Assembly (NCBI GenBank): GCA_965219405.1
Contig: OZ244736.1
Coordinates: 1,833,453-1,897,452, forward strand
Direction of reading: 5' to 3'
DNA length: 64,000 bases
Origin: VXMO01 sp965219405
GTDB taxonomy: Bacteria > Chloroflexota > Dehalococcoidia > UBA6926
Each line of letters starts with the position of its first letter. Position 1 is the first letter of the stretch. Shown one piece after another: positions 33,963 to 42,897 of this stretch. A program made the position numbers and the translations under genes. A model generated the notes under the pieces. The model did no database searches. It had not been told where the DNA came from and saw only the letters and a program-made list of their open reading frames with translations.

Positions 33963-34020
33963 TTAAGTACCGAGACCGCCCTAGGGCGGTCTCGCCATGT
34001 CATCGAAACGACATGGATGG
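33963..34020. repeat. 58-bp two-hairpin repeat, copy 1
   Basis: Begins TTAAGTACCGAGACCGCC. It contains two perfect palindromes: CGAGACCGCC-CTAG-GGCGGTCTCG and CCATGTC-n8-GACATGG. A second copy lies 143 bp downstream in the same orientation. Confidence 0.8.
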
Positions 34021-34105
34021 CTACAGCCCATGATATTGGTCGCGCTCCCTGTGCCAAGCGTTGTTCACGGAAATTCATGGGGGCATCGAGCATTACGACA
34101 GGTCG

Positions 34106-34163
34106 TTAAGTACCGAGACCGCCCGTAGGCGGCCTCGCCATGCCACCGAAGCAACATGGGTAG
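34106..34163. repeat. 58-bp two-hairpin repeat, copy 2
   Basis: Same order as copy 1 and roughly 80% identical by eye. Both hairpins are kept but weakened by single changes. The intervening 85 bp (34021-34105) shows no gene. Confidence 0.78.
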
Positions 34164-34216
34164 TCGAATAACCATCATGCGCAGTTGGGTTCAGGCTGTC
34201 AACATTCCTTTCAATA

Positions 34217-35062
34217 CTACGGGACTTGTGGCGGCATGGAGTCGAGGTTGTTTTGGACGAGTTGGCTGGCGGGGTGGGCTTCTCCGCGGGACTGGTTCAG
34301 GACGCGGCTGGCGCGCTCGAAGAGTTCCCGCGCTGCTTCGAGATGACCCATGTATTGCAGGATGCCGGCGAGGTTGTTGGCACGGATGGCGACGAGCGGG
34401 TGGTCTACGCCATAGGCCGCCTCATCAATCTCCATGGCGCGCTGGTAGCCTTCACGCGCTCCCTCCATGTCGCCGAGGTCACGCAGGACGCCTGCGATGT
34501 TGTTGATCTCCGCGGCGACGACGGGATCATTGGGGCCGCGCTGCCTCTCATCAATGGCAAGCGCGCGCTCGTAATAGCCTCTTGCACCCTCCAAGTCGGC
34601 GGACTCGTGGGCGAGGCCGCCGAGGTTGTTGATGATGGAGGCGACGATAGCGTGATCATCGCCATGAATGGCAGTTAATGTCTCCAGCGCTGTTTCCAGG
34701 TGGCGTTTAGCATCGCTGAAGTGTCCGAGTTCCTGTAAAACACCGCCGAGGTTGTTGTGGATAATCGCGACGGCCTCATCTCTATCACCATAGTGTTGGT
34801 GAGCGCGGTCAAGCGCCTGCTCGTAGTGTTGGCGCGCGCCGCCCATGTCCCCCAGTTCCTGGAAGACAGTGGCGAGATTATTGAGGTCCTGAATGACGTT
34901 CGGGTGATTCTCGCCGTGGTCGCGTCGGTCTATCTCGAGGGCCTTTTGGAGGTGCTCCCATGCCGTCAGCGGCTTGTCTTGCTCACGGGCAGACTGCGCC
35001 ATGGCGCGGAGTTCATCAGTGGACGGGGTCCCGCCCTGCCCGTTCGTCACGTCGTTTGCCAT
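34217..35062 (-). CDS. Tetratricopeptide-repeat protein
   Basis: 281 residues made almost wholly of TPR units of the 42-residue kinesin-light-chain type. At least five are visible, each with N-N-L-A/G-x3-x-E-L-G and A-x3-Y-E-R-A-L signatures (for example LNNLATVFQELGDMGGA and ARGYYERALAIDERQRG). There is no signal peptide or other domain, so it is a cytoplasmic protein-protein scaffold of unknown partner. The first 16 bases overlap the end of fabL, so it is translationally coupled to the reductase. Confidence 0.9.
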   Translation of the reverse strand: MANDVTNGQGGTPSTDELRAMAQSAREQDKPLTAWEHLQKALEIDRRDHGENHPNVIQDLNNLATVFQELGDMGGARQHYEQALDRAHQHYGDRDEAVAIIHNNLGGVLQELGHFSDAKRHLETALETLTAIHGDDHAIVASIINNLGGLAHESADLEGARGYYERALAIDERQRGPNDPVVAAEINNIAGVLRDLGDMEGAREGYQRAMEIDEAAYGVDHPLVAIRANNLAGILQYMGHLEAARELFERASRVLNQSRGEAHPASQLVQNNLDSMPPQVP

Positions 35063-35847
35063 GTGAGAGTCATTCCGCCATCAACGACGATGGTCTGGCC
35101 GATGATCATCTGCGATTCCGGCAGACAGAGGAACGCTACGGCGCGGGCGATGTCTTCGGGCTCGACCATGCGTCCGGCAGGGGTCTCGCGGGTTGCCTTG
35201 GCAATCATATTTTCGCGGTCCTCAAAGTGGTCGAGGGCATCGGTCTTGACCAGTCCGCCGGAGACGGCGTTGACGCGGATGCCCTGCGGGGCAAGTTCTA
35301 CGGCGAGATAGCGGGTCAGCGACTCCAGCGCCGCCTTGGATACGCCAACCGACATGTAGTTGTCCATAACGCGGCTTGAGCCGACACTGGAAATGTTGAC
35401 GATGCTGCCACCGCCACGGGAGAGCATATGGGGGACGGCATATTTGGCGGCAAGCCAGGGGCCGCGCGCATTGATGTCCAGTGTCCAGTTCCAGTGGTTG
35501 GCTTTCAGGTCCATTACCGTGCGCTGCACGCCGGAGGCGGCATTATTGATGAGGATATCGAGGCCGCCAAATGCATCGGTGACATCGGCAATGAGGCGCT
35601 GAACATGATCCGCTTCGCCAATATGCGCCCTGAACGGCTCAGCGCTTACGCCGAATTGTTCCTTGACAGTATCGGCCAGTTCCCTGGCAGGCCCAGGATT
35701 GCGAAAGAAGTTGATGGCGACGTCCGCGCCGAGGGAGGCGAGTTCACGGGTGATGGCGCGCCCAATGCCGCGGGATCCGCCAGTTATGAGGGCGATACGG
35801 CCTCTTAGGGGACGGGCATCAACTATATCTGAATCAATGGGTGACAT
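35047..35847 (-). CDS. fabL: Enoyl-[ACP] reductase III (FabL-type SDR)
   Basis: A 266-residue short-chain dehydrogenase. The NADPH motif TGGSRGIG (22-29) and NNAASG (101-106) are typical. The active site NYMSVGVSK gives Tyr164 and Lys171 with six residues between them, the spacing of B. subtilis FabL instead of the usual YxxxK. The flanking segments (LTRYLAVEL, VNAVSGG, TPAGRMVE and GQTIIVDGG-like GQTIVVDGG) also match FabL closely. It should catalyse the last reduction of the fatty-acid elongation cycle. Downstream it overlaps the TPR gene; rph lies upstream. Confidence 0.87.
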   Translation of the reverse strand: MSPIDSDIVDARPLRGRIALITGGSRGIGRAITRELASLGADVAINFFRNPGPARELADTVKEQFGVSAEPFRAHIGEADHVQRLIADVTDAFGGLDILINNAASGVQRTVMDLKANHWNWTLDINARGPWLAAKYAVPHMLSRGGGSIVNISSVGSSRVMDNYMSVGVSKAALESLTRYLAVELAPQGIRVNAVSGGLVKTDALDHFEDRENMIAKATRETPAGRMVEPEDIARAVAFLCLPESQMIIGQTIVVDGGMTLTWQTT

Positions 35848-35897
35848 GGTGTCCGCATTGTAGCGCAGCAGGGGGTGGAGGGCAGTTGCGTTCGGGG

Positions 35898-36665
35898 CTA
35901 CCCCAGTGAACCGATAGCGGCTTTCTGGGCCGTGATGAGCTCGCTGATTCCCTGCATTGCGAGGTTGAGGACGGCATCGAGTTGGGGGCGGGTGTACGTT
36001 GAGCCTTCGGCTGTGCCCTGCACTTCTACGAGGCGGCCGGATTCTGTTGCGACGATGTTGAAATCAGCCCCCGCTTCGGAGTCCTCTTCGTAGCAGAGGT
36101 CAAGAAGCATTTCGTCCTCGGATGCGCCAGCCACAATGCCGACGGAAACAGCGGCGACGGCCTCCGTGAGGGGAAAACTCGGGAAGGGGCCTTCGTCGCC
36201 GGCTTCGATGGCCGCGCGCTGAGCCCAACGCAGCGCCTGGTAGAGCGCGACATACGCGCCGGTGATGGCGGCGGTACGGGTTCCTCCATCGGCCTGGATG
36301 ACATCACAGTCGACAGTCACGCTGCGCTCTCCGAGCGCTCCCAGATCCGTGACAGCGCGGAGCGAGCGCCCAATCAATCTCTGAATCTCTTGCGAACGTC
36401 CAACGTCCCTGCCCTGCGCCCGTGCACGAGCGGTACGGGTGTGGGTAGCGCGTGGAAGCATGGCGTATTCCGCCGTGACCCACCCTCTCTGTTGGCCCCT
36501 CAACCAGCCGGGTATGCGATCTTCAATGGAGGCGGCACAAAGCACCCTCGTGCTGCCCTGCACGATGAGCGCCGAGCCTTCGGCGTGGTCGAGATAGCCG
36601 GGCGTAATAGAGACTGCACGCAGTTCATCGGCGGCGCGACCGTCCGGACGACTCATTGACGACAA
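35898..36665 (-). CDS. rph: Ribonuclease PH
   Basis: Phosphorolytic 3'-5' exoribonuclease that trims tRNA 3' ends. The protein begins SRPDGR and has the family motifs TAEYAMLPRATHTRT, RSQEIQRLIGRSLRA, DCDVIQADGGTRTAAI and GTAEGSTYTR. I prefer the TTG at 36665, which has GGAGGTG 8 nt upstream (255 residues); an ATG at 36656 is only three codons later and has no ribosome binding site at a suitable distance. It is followed by fabL after 50 bp. Confidence 0.94.
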   Translation of the reverse strand: MSSMSRPDGRAADELRAVSITPGYLDHAEGSALIVQGSTRVLCAASIEDRIPGWLRGQQRGWVTAEYAMLPRATHTRTARARAQGRDVGRSQEIQRLIGRSLRAVTDLGALGERSVTVDCDVIQADGGTRTAAITGAYVALYQALRWAQRAAIEAGDEGPFPSFPLTEAVAAVSVGIVAGASEDEMLLDLCYEEDSEAGADFNIVATESGRLVEVQGTAEGSTYTRPQLDAVLNLAMQGISELITAQKAAIGSLG

Positions 36666-36792
36666 GCTGACTGCACCTCCCATCGGATCCGCACGTGATT
36701 GGAGATCCCCTTTTGCCACGGCAATCGACGTTCCTCTTGAGTATATGGGGGGAGGAGAGCGGCAGGAATCCGACCCACGATGGCATCAGGGT

Positions 36793-36820
36793 TTGATTAC
36801 AAATCCTGATGTACTAGTAT
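36793..36820 (+). promoter_or_regulatory. Possible promoter of the competence pair
   Basis: TTGATT (36793-36798), 16-nt spacer, TAGTAT (36815-36820). It precedes the SLBB/ComEA-like gene by about 120 bp. Confidence 0.4.
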
Positions 36821-36894
36821 GTATCTGTTACTGGTCAGCAAGCCCCTACAGTTCCTTCACAGATTGTCTGCCGGTTTCGATGATTCAGGTTTGG

Positions 36895-36914
36895 TGGCCG
36901 CGCAAACGCGGCCA
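36895..36914. other. Leader hairpin before the ComEA-like gene
   Basis: TGGCCGCG-CAAA-CGCGGCCA, a perfect 8-bp stem ending 24 nt before the start codon, without a T-run. It may modulate translation or be incidental. Confidence 0.5.
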
Positions 36915-36938
36915 GTTGATAGTGTGTGATGGGATCGG

Positions 36939-38108
36939 ATGGATCGGCGGGCTCCTGTTGATACTCCTGCGACTGTAGAGGAAACTCGTTCATCGCGGTT
37001 GAGGCCAATACTTGCGACGGCGCTCCTGGTTGTCGTCGCGGCGGCATTCGTTATCCTGCTCGCTCGCGAGTGGGCCCTTGCGCCGGCTCCGGTTGAAATC
37101 CAGTTGCCTCCGCCTCAGCCAGCACCTAACGCCGTGACTGTCCATATTGGCGGCTCAGTGTTGAGGCCTGGAGTGTATTCACTGCCGGTGAGTTCACGGG
37201 TTGTCGAAGCAATCGAACTAGCCGGAGGGTTGGTCGAAGGGGCGGATACAAACGCAGTGAATATGGCGGAGCAGTTAGAGGACGGCAACAGTTACATCAT
37301 TCCGCCACGAGAGGACACCCTGCCCGATGACAGTATGGTGGTTGTGCATGTTTGGGGCGAGGTGCAAGAGCCCGGGCTCTATGAACTGCCTCAGGGATCA
37401 CGGGTTACGAATGCATTGGCGGCAGCGGGCGGCTCGACGGAGCAGGCTGATCTGTCCGTATTGAATCTTGCCGAGGTCCTGGAGGACGGCGCGCGTTATA
37501 CCGTGCCGATCCTGGCTGATGCGGAGACCGGATCGGTCTTCGTTCATGTTGTCGGAGCGATTGGACAGCCTGGAACGTACACGCTGACTCCCGGAGCTCG
37601 CCTGATCGATCTCATCGAGATGGCCGGTGGAACATCGGCACGCGCGGATACCAATGCCGTCGACCTGGCTCTGCGCCTGGAGGACGGACAGCGCTACTAC
37701 GTGCCATACGTGGGCGAGGAGGCCGTCGGAGACGTGACCGTGCACATTGCGGGAGCGGTGGCCACGCCGGGTTTATACACACTGCCAAACGGGACGCGAC
37801 TTATCGACGCGATTCTGGCCGCCGGCGGCACGCTTTCGACGGCGGACATGCATGCTCTGAACCTGGCGGAACCGATCCGGGACGGCGCGCGGTACGCAAT
37901 CCCCGTTCTGCGGGCTACCGTGAATGTGAATATTGCCGGTGCGAGCGAACTGGAATCCGTGCAGGGCATCAGCCGAACCGTGGCGCAGGCGATTGTGAAC
38001 TATCGGGAGGCGTCCGGAGCTTTCACGGACGTGGAACAGTTGCTGGACGTTCCAGGGATCGGCCCGTCTACGTTGGCGGCAATTCGTCCATTCGTCTCAG
38101 TGGATTAG
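36939..38108 (+). CDS. SLBB-repeat / ComEA-like competence protein
   Basis: 389 residues. One membrane helix (about 24-44) anchors an extracytoplasmic part with four successive SLBB-type units of about 70 residues, each opening with V-H-V/I-x-G-x-V-x2-P-G-x-Y (for example VTVHIGGSVLRPGVY, VVVHVWGEVQEPGLY, VFVHVVGAIGQPGTY, VTVHIAGAVATPGLY). The last 60 residues are the helix-hairpin-helix DNA-binding domain of ComEA (NIAGASELESVQGI, LDVPGIGPSTLAAI). ComEA receives incoming DNA and passes it to ComEC, whose gene starts 6 nt later. Usual ComEA proteins have only one SLBB unit, so this is an expanded form. Confidence 0.88.
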   Translation: MDRRAPVDTPATVEETRSSRLRPILATALLVVVAAAFVILLAREWALAPAPVEIQLPPPQPAPNAVTVHIGGSVLRPGVYSLPVSSRVVEAIELAGGLVEGADTNAVNMAEQLEDGNSYIIPPREDTLPDDSMVVVHVWGEVQEPGLYELPQGSRVTNALAAAGGSTEQADLSVLNLAEVLEDGARYTVPILADAETGSVFVHVVGAIGQPGTYTLTPGARLIDLIEMAGGTSARADTNAVDLALRLEDGQRYYVPYVGEEAVGDVTVHIAGAVATPGLYTLPNGTRLIDAILAAGGTLSTADMHALNLAEPIRDGARYAIPVLRATVNVNIAGASELESVQGISRTVAQAIVNYREASGAFTDVEQLLDVPGIGPSTLAAIRPFVSVD

Positions 38109-38114
38109 TTTGCG

Positions 38115-40571
38115 ATGCGTCCTTTTGCCCTGGCGGTTGGAACACTCTGTGGCCTGGCGTTGTCGCTTGTCGTTCATCTGCCGCTCTTGATTACCATTTC
38201 TCTCACAGTAGTGGCCGCGACAGCCTGCTTGCTGTCACGTCGGGGCGGCCTGTTATTGATGTGTCTATTAGCCATGGGGATTCTGGCAGGGATGGTGCGG
38301 GGAGCCCTGCCTGACGTGAACTCATCGGCGATTCCCGTAGGGAGCCTTGCGGGCAGGGAGGCGGCGCTGGAGGGTGTTGTTCGGGATACTCCGTCGCGGC
38401 GTGGGCAATTGACCCGCATTCGAGTGACACTTGAGAACGCCCAATTAAGTGACCAAGCGGAGATCGGAACGCTTGGCGTGGCGGGGGATGCAATCGCGTG
38501 GGTCTATCCTCCGCCCTACGAACTTGGCCCCGGCGATCGTGTGACGTTGACGGGGGTTCCGCAACATCCCGTGCCGGACGGAGATGACGAGGGGATTGCG
38601 GCAAACCGACAGCAAGCAAGGGTTTCTTCACGGGACGATCTTGTCATCCTGGTGCGACCTGAACTTCGGCTAATCGAGCGCGCTCCTCCACCGATGCTCT
38701 TTCTCAATTCAGTGCGGGGCAGCTTGAGTACGTCATTGGAGAGGACTTTGCCATCGCCTCAGGCAGAATTGGCGCGGGCGGTGCTTTTGGGGCACCGGGA
38801 TGATTTACCTGCGGAGCTAAACGAAGAGTGGCGACGCGCGGGAACGGCGCACCTGCTGGCCATTTCCGGGCTGCACGTGAGCGTTGTGCTGGGCGTAACG
38901 CTGGTGACAGGTGCGATGGTGTTGGGGCGGCGGCGCGGCTTGTACGTCCTATTACCGCTTGCGCTTGTTTGGACATACGCGATCCTCTCGGGGCTGAATC
39001 CGCCCGTTGTTCGAGCGGCGATCATGGGGAGCGTTTACCTGGGAGCGATTGCCTCCGGGCGGCAACCAAGCGGTGGGTTGGCACTGGTACTCGCGGCAAC
39101 GGTCATCGCCCTCTGGGATCCACGGGTGATGGCGACTGCGTCGTTCCAGATGACTGTGGCGGCGATGGCTGGAATTGTCTTTCTCACGGACCCGCTACGG
39201 CGAGTTATGGGAGTTCAACGGGAGGAGGAGTATAGCGAGCCGGGGGCGAATCTCACGGGAGGCCTGCGGCAAGCAGGAGCGACAGGAGTCGCCGCTTCGC
39301 TGGGTGCAGTGATCGGGATCAAGCCGCTGTTGCTGCACTATTTCGGCGCAGCCTCGCTGTTCACGATACCGGCGAGCCTGCTTGGGACAGCGGCCCTGCC
39401 TGCCGTCCTGCTTGCGTCCGCGGCGACAGGCGTGATTGGAGTGTTTACAGACGGGGTGCTGGCCACAATCATGAGCTTTGTCGCGTGGCCGTTCCTGACG
39501 TTCTTGATTGGATTGTCATCACTTTTCTCGTCACCGACCTTCGCCGCAATCACGATACCGCCGCTGAGTGTTGAGGCGGTAATCCTCATTTACCTTGTCA
39601 TAGCCGGCTTGTTCCTCATACCACTATTGCGGAGTCCCTCCGGGCTGTTGGGTCCGGTGGTGTCTCTGCCGAGCATCTCCATGCCAAGCGGGCGGCGGGT
39701 GCTGACCTCGTGGCCGGTTATGGGCGGACTGGTCATTATGACGGTGGTGGCGGGAATCGGGGCGGCGGCTCCCTATATCTCCGATAAAGAGCAGTTAACG
39801 GTTCATGTTTTGGACGTAGGTCAGGGCGATTCCATCCTTATTGAATCGCCGACGGGTCGGCGCATTCTCATCGACGGCGGGCCTGACGGGGCGTTGCTTC
39901 AGCGACGGCTTGCGGAGCACCTACCGTGGTGGTCAAGGCGGATCGACGTCGTCATCCTGACGCATCCGAGCGCGGACCATGTGATTGGGCTTACGGAAAC
40001 CCTACGACGCCATGACGTGGGATTCGTGGTGGATCCAGAGCTGGAATCAAGCACCGTTTATGGCCGGCAGTGGGCGGAGGTGCTGAAAGAGCAGACAGAC
40101 TTGACTGTAGTACGGGCGGAACGGGGTACGACTTTGGATCTGGGTGGTGGAGCAAGGTTGGAGATACTGCATCCGTCGGCCAATCGGCCTTTCGACATTG
40201 CCACTGAACACGATGACAGTTCCGTGGTTTCCAGACTGTCTTATGGGGATGTATCTTTTCTATTCACAGCTGATATCTACAGTCCCGGCGAGAAGTTTCT
40301 ACTGGATTCCGGCGTTGACTTGCAGGCGACGGTCTTGAAGGTTGCGCACCAGGGTAGCCGCTATTCTTCCAGCGAGGAGTTTTTAGAGGCCGTGTCGCCG
40401 AGGGTTGCGGTTATCACGGCGGGCGCGGGCAACAGGTTCGGGCATCCACACCCGGAGACGCTTGAGCGGTTGGAGTCTTTACCATCCGCGCCAGCGGTTC
40501 TTCGCACAGACGTTCACGAGACGGTGACGCTGATGACGGACGGGCGCACACTTAGTTGGGACTCCGGATAA
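38115..40571 (+). CDS. comEC: ComEC/Rec2 DNA internalisation protein
   Basis: 818 residues in the complete three-part ComEC layout: an N-terminal DUF4131/OB-fold part with two or three helices (1-190), the Competence membrane domain (about 215-540) with the HLLAISGLHVSV motif, and a C-terminal metallo-beta-lactamase domain (about 560-818) with VLDVGQGDSILIESP, THPSADHVIG and KVAHQGS. It forms the channel that carries single-stranded DNA across the membrane; the lactamase domain may degrade the other strand. All parts look intact, which supports functional natural transformation. Directly after the stop lies a repeat array. Confidence 0.93.
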   Translation: MRPFALAVGTLCGLALSLVVHLPLLITISLTVVAATACLLSRRGGLLLMCLLAMGILAGMVRGALPDVNSSAIPVGSLAGREAALEGVVRDTPSRRGQLTRIRVTLENAQLSDQAEIGTLGVAGDAIAWVYPPPYELGPGDRVTLTGVPQHPVPDGDDEGIAANRQQARVSSRDDLVILVRPELRLIERAPPPMLFLNSVRGSLSTSLERTLPSPQAELARAVLLGHRDDLPAELNEEWRRAGTAHLLAISGLHVSVVLGVTLVTGAMVLGRRRGLYVLLPLALVWTYAILSGLNPPVVRAAIMGSVYLGAIASGRQPSGGLALVLAATVIALWDPRVMATASFQMTVAAMAGIVFLTDPLRRVMGVQREEEYSEPGANLTGGLRQAGATGVAASLGAVIGIKPLLLHYFGAASLFTIPASLLGTAALPAVLLASAATGVIGVFTDGVLATIMSFVAWPFLTFLIGLSSLFSSPTFAAITIPPLSVEAVILIYLVIAGLFLIPLLRSPSGLLGPVVSLPSISMPSGRRVLTSWPVMGGLVIMTVVAGIGAAAPYISDKEQLTVHVLDVGQGDSILIESPTGRRILIDGGPDGALLQRRLAEHLPWWSRRIDVVILTHPSADHVIGLTETLRRHDVGFVVDPELESSTVYGRQWAEVLKEQTDLTVVRAERGTTLDLGGGARLEILHPSANRPFDIATEHDDSSVVSRLSYGDVSFLFTADIYSPGEKFLLDSGVDLQATVLKVAHQGSRYSSSEEFLEAVSPRVAVITAGAGNRFGHPHPETLERLESLPSAPAVLRTDVHETVTLMTDGRTLSWDSG

Positions 40572-40582
40572 GGGAGTTCTGG

Positions 40583-40714
40583 ATTCCCGCCTTCGCGGGA
40601 ATGACGGAGGGGACGCGGGAATGACGGGGGAGACGCGGGAATGACGGAGGAGACGCGGGAATGACGGAGGAGACGCGGGAATGACGGAGGGGACGCGGAA
40701 ATGACGGAGGGGGG
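40583..40714. repeat. REP/dRS3-like palindrome extended into a 20-bp tandem array
   Basis: ATTCCCGC-CTTC-GCGGGAAT (40583-40602) is followed by five near-identical 20-bp units starting GAATGACGG (40599-40698) and a partial sixth. The units repeat the right arm of the palindrome plus a spacer. The array ends just before a TATACT at 40720 that could be the -10 box of glyA. Confidence 0.9.
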
Positions 40715-40753
40715 GTTGCTATACTGGAACGAGGGGTAGATTAAGGAGTTTTC

Positions 40754-41998
40754 ATGTCGCTTTTGTCGCAGTCTGATCCCGAGGTCTTTGCAGCCATTGA
40801 GGGCGAGGAGGCGCGTCAACGGGACTCGATAATTCTCATCGCGTCGGAGAACTACACGAGCCGGGCGGTGATGGAGGCGCAGGGTTCCGCGCTGACGGAG
40901 AAGTACGCGGAAGGGTATCCCGGGCGTCGATATTACGCGGGATGCGAGTTCGCGGACGTTGTGGAAGACCTGGCGCGGGACCGGTTGACGAAACTGTTTG
41001 GGATGGAACACGCGAACGTTCAGCCGCACAGCGGCGTTCAGGCGAACATGGCGGCGTATTTTGCATTTGTGAAGCCGGGAGACACGATTCTCGGTATGAG
41101 GCTTGACCAGGGGGGTCATCTGTCACACGGGAGTCCCGTGAGTTTCTCCGGTCAGTACTACAAGTTCGTTTCGTACGGCGTGGACCGCGAGACGGAGATG
41201 ATCGATTACGACGAGGTGGAGTCGCTTGCGCGGGAGCATCGCCCAAAGATCATCGTCGCGGGCGCGAGCTCGTATCCCAGGGCGATTGACTTTGAGAACC
41301 TGCGGCGCGTGGCGGACTCAGTTGACGCGCTGCTGATGGTTGATATGGCGCACTACGCGGGCTTGATTGCGGGCGGGGTTTATCCTGATCCTGCTCCCTA
41401 CGCAGACATCATGACGTCTACGACCCAGAAGACGCTGCGGGGGCCCCGCGGCGCGTTCATCCTCTGTAAGCCGGAATACGCATCAGCCATTGACCGCTCG
41501 GTTTTCCCTGGGGCGCAGGGCGGGCCGATGATGCATACCATCGCGGCCAAAGCTGTGTGTTTTGGCGAGGCGCTGAGGCCGTCTTTCAGCGAGTACCAGG
41601 ATCAGGTACTACGGAATGCGCGGGCGATGGCGGCGGAGATGGCGGAGCAGGGATTGCGAATCGTCTCCGGCGGGACGGATTGCCACCTCTTCCTTGTAGA
41701 CGTGACGACGCTTGGGACGACGGGCAAGGCGGCGGCGGACCTGCTGGAGTCGGTGGGCATCATCACGAATCCGAACGCGATTCCGTTCGATGAGCTGCCA
41801 CCGCGTGTGGGGAGCGGCATCAGGATCGGGACGCCTGCGATCACGAGCCGGAATTTCGACGAGGATGATGCGCGGAGTGTGGCCCGACTGATTACACAGG
41901 TACTCAGAAACCCGGAAGATGAGACTGTGCTGGAGGGTGCTCGCGCGGAAATCAAGGCGCTGACGGGGGCACATCCGATTCCGCAGCTTTTTGACTAA
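40754..41998 (+). CDS. glyA: Serine hydroxymethyltransferase
   Basis: Interconverts serine and glycine with tetrahydrofolate. 414 residues, full length. The motifs SIILIASENYTSRAV, EKYAEGYPGRRYYAG and VQPHSGVQANMA are typical. The PLP lysine is K226 in MTSTTQKTLRGPRG. The residue before it is Gln225 where the family almost always has His (THKTLRGPRG). AAGGAG precedes the ATG by 6 nt. A possible -10 box TATACT lies at 40720-40725, and the tandem repeat occupies the place of the -35 region. Confidence 0.95.
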   Translation: MSLLSQSDPEVFAAIEGEEARQRDSIILIASENYTSRAVMEAQGSALTEKYAEGYPGRRYYAGCEFADVVEDLARDRLTKLFGMEHANVQPHSGVQANMAAYFAFVKPGDTILGMRLDQGGHLSHGSPVSFSGQYYKFVSYGVDRETEMIDYDEVESLAREHRPKIIVAGASSYPRAIDFENLRRVADSVDALLMVDMAHYAGLIAGGVYPDPAPYADIMTSTTQKTLRGPRGAFILCKPEYASAIDRSVFPGAQGGPMMHTIAAKAVCFGEALRPSFSEYQDQVLRNARAMAAEMAEQGLRIVSGGTDCHLFLVDVTTLGTTGKAAADLLESVGIITNPNAIPFDELPPRVGSGIRIGTPAITSRNFDEDDARSVARLITQVLRNPEDETVLEGARAEIKALTGAHPIPQLFD

Positions 41999-42087
41999 CT
42001 GACTGCAAGACTCCGCAGGTGCGTGGGGCGTTTATGGAATGGCGTCTCTTGTATACTTCATTAGCGAAAACCGACAAGGGAGGATGA

Positions 42088-42369
42088 GTGAGTCGATACG
42101 AATTGATGGTAATCGTGGATCCGGAGATCCAGGAAGATGAGTTGAACGGGGCGGTGGACCGAATCAAACAGGTCATTGCCGATCGGGGTGGGTCCGACGA
42201 GACGACAGATATACAGGGGCGTCGTCGGCTTGCGTATCCGATCAGGGCGAAGACCGATGGGACGATGGTGATATCCCGCTTCGACATGTCGGGTGATGCG
42301 ATTGCGGCCCTGACCACCACACTCCGCACAAATGAGAATCACCTGCGAACGTTTTTGACGCGCATCTAA
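42088..42369 (+). CDS. rpsF: 30S ribosomal protein S6
   Basis: 93 residues; RYELMVIVDPEI at the N-terminus and RRRLAYPIRAKTDG in the middle are the S6 pattern. The GTG start at 42088 follows AGGGAGG at 4 nt. It begins the classic rpsF-ssb-rpsR order. A TATACT at 42052-42057 may be its -10 box. S6 binds S18 on the small subunit platform, and the S18 gene is two genes downstream. Confidence 0.95.
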   Translation: MSRYELMVIVDPEIQEDELNGAVDRIKQVIADRGGSDETTDIQGRRRLAYPIRAKTDGTMVISRFDMSGDAIAALTTTLRTNENHLRTFLTRI

Positions 42370-42396
42370 GCGCCTGTTGGGGGATGGTGGTTCTTA

Positions 42397-42816
42397 ATGA
42401 CTCTGAATAGAATGACGGCTATCGGCAATCTCGGGAGCGATCCGGAGATGAGGTACACGCCGAACGGGAATCCGGTGACGACGTTCAGCGTCGCGGTGAA
42501 CAGGATTTTCAATACGCAGGACGGCGAGCGGCACGAGGAGACGGAGTGGTTCCGCGTCGTCGCGTGGAATCAGCTGGCCGAACGCTGTAATCAGTATCTG
42601 AGCAAAGGCCAGAAGGTTTATGTTGACGGCCGCATACGGACCGACCGATGGGAGGGCCGCGACGGGACGCCACGGACTACTATCGAGATTGTGGCGCAGA
42701 ACGTTGTCTTTATGAGCAGGCCGGGAGAAGGCGGCGGTGGGGCGCCACGTGAAGATGACGACCCCGGCGAGGCATTCGGCGGCGGCAGTGGGCCGGAGGA
42801 CGATCTTCCGTTTTAG
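42397..42816 (+). CDS. ssb: Single-stranded DNA-binding protein
   Basis: 139 residues: an OB-fold (1-108, with MTAIGNLGSDPEMRYTPNG and TEWFRVVAWNQLAE), a glycine-rich linker, and the acidic tip DDLPF that binds replication and repair partners. It lies between rpsF and rpsR, the usual place of ssb in many bacteria. It probably also protects the DNA taken up by the ComEC system encoded upstream. Confidence 0.96.
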   Translation: MTLNRMTAIGNLGSDPEMRYTPNGNPVTTFSVAVNRIFNTQDGERHEETEWFRVVAWNQLAERCNQYLSKGQKVYVDGRIRTDRWEGRDGTPRTTIEIVAQNVVFMSRPGEGGGGAPREDDDPGEAFGGGSGPEDDLPF

Positions 42817-42897
42817 CAGGGATGACCCAGGAAGGCTCATCACCTTACTCCGCCAAAGCCGTGTAGACTTAATCGCAACCAGTCCTGGAGGAAATGA

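Noticed and set aside
40599..40714. Tandem 20-bp units as a CRISPR array
   Set aside because: Units are contiguous without unique spacers, derive from a neighbouring palindrome, and no cas gene is present.
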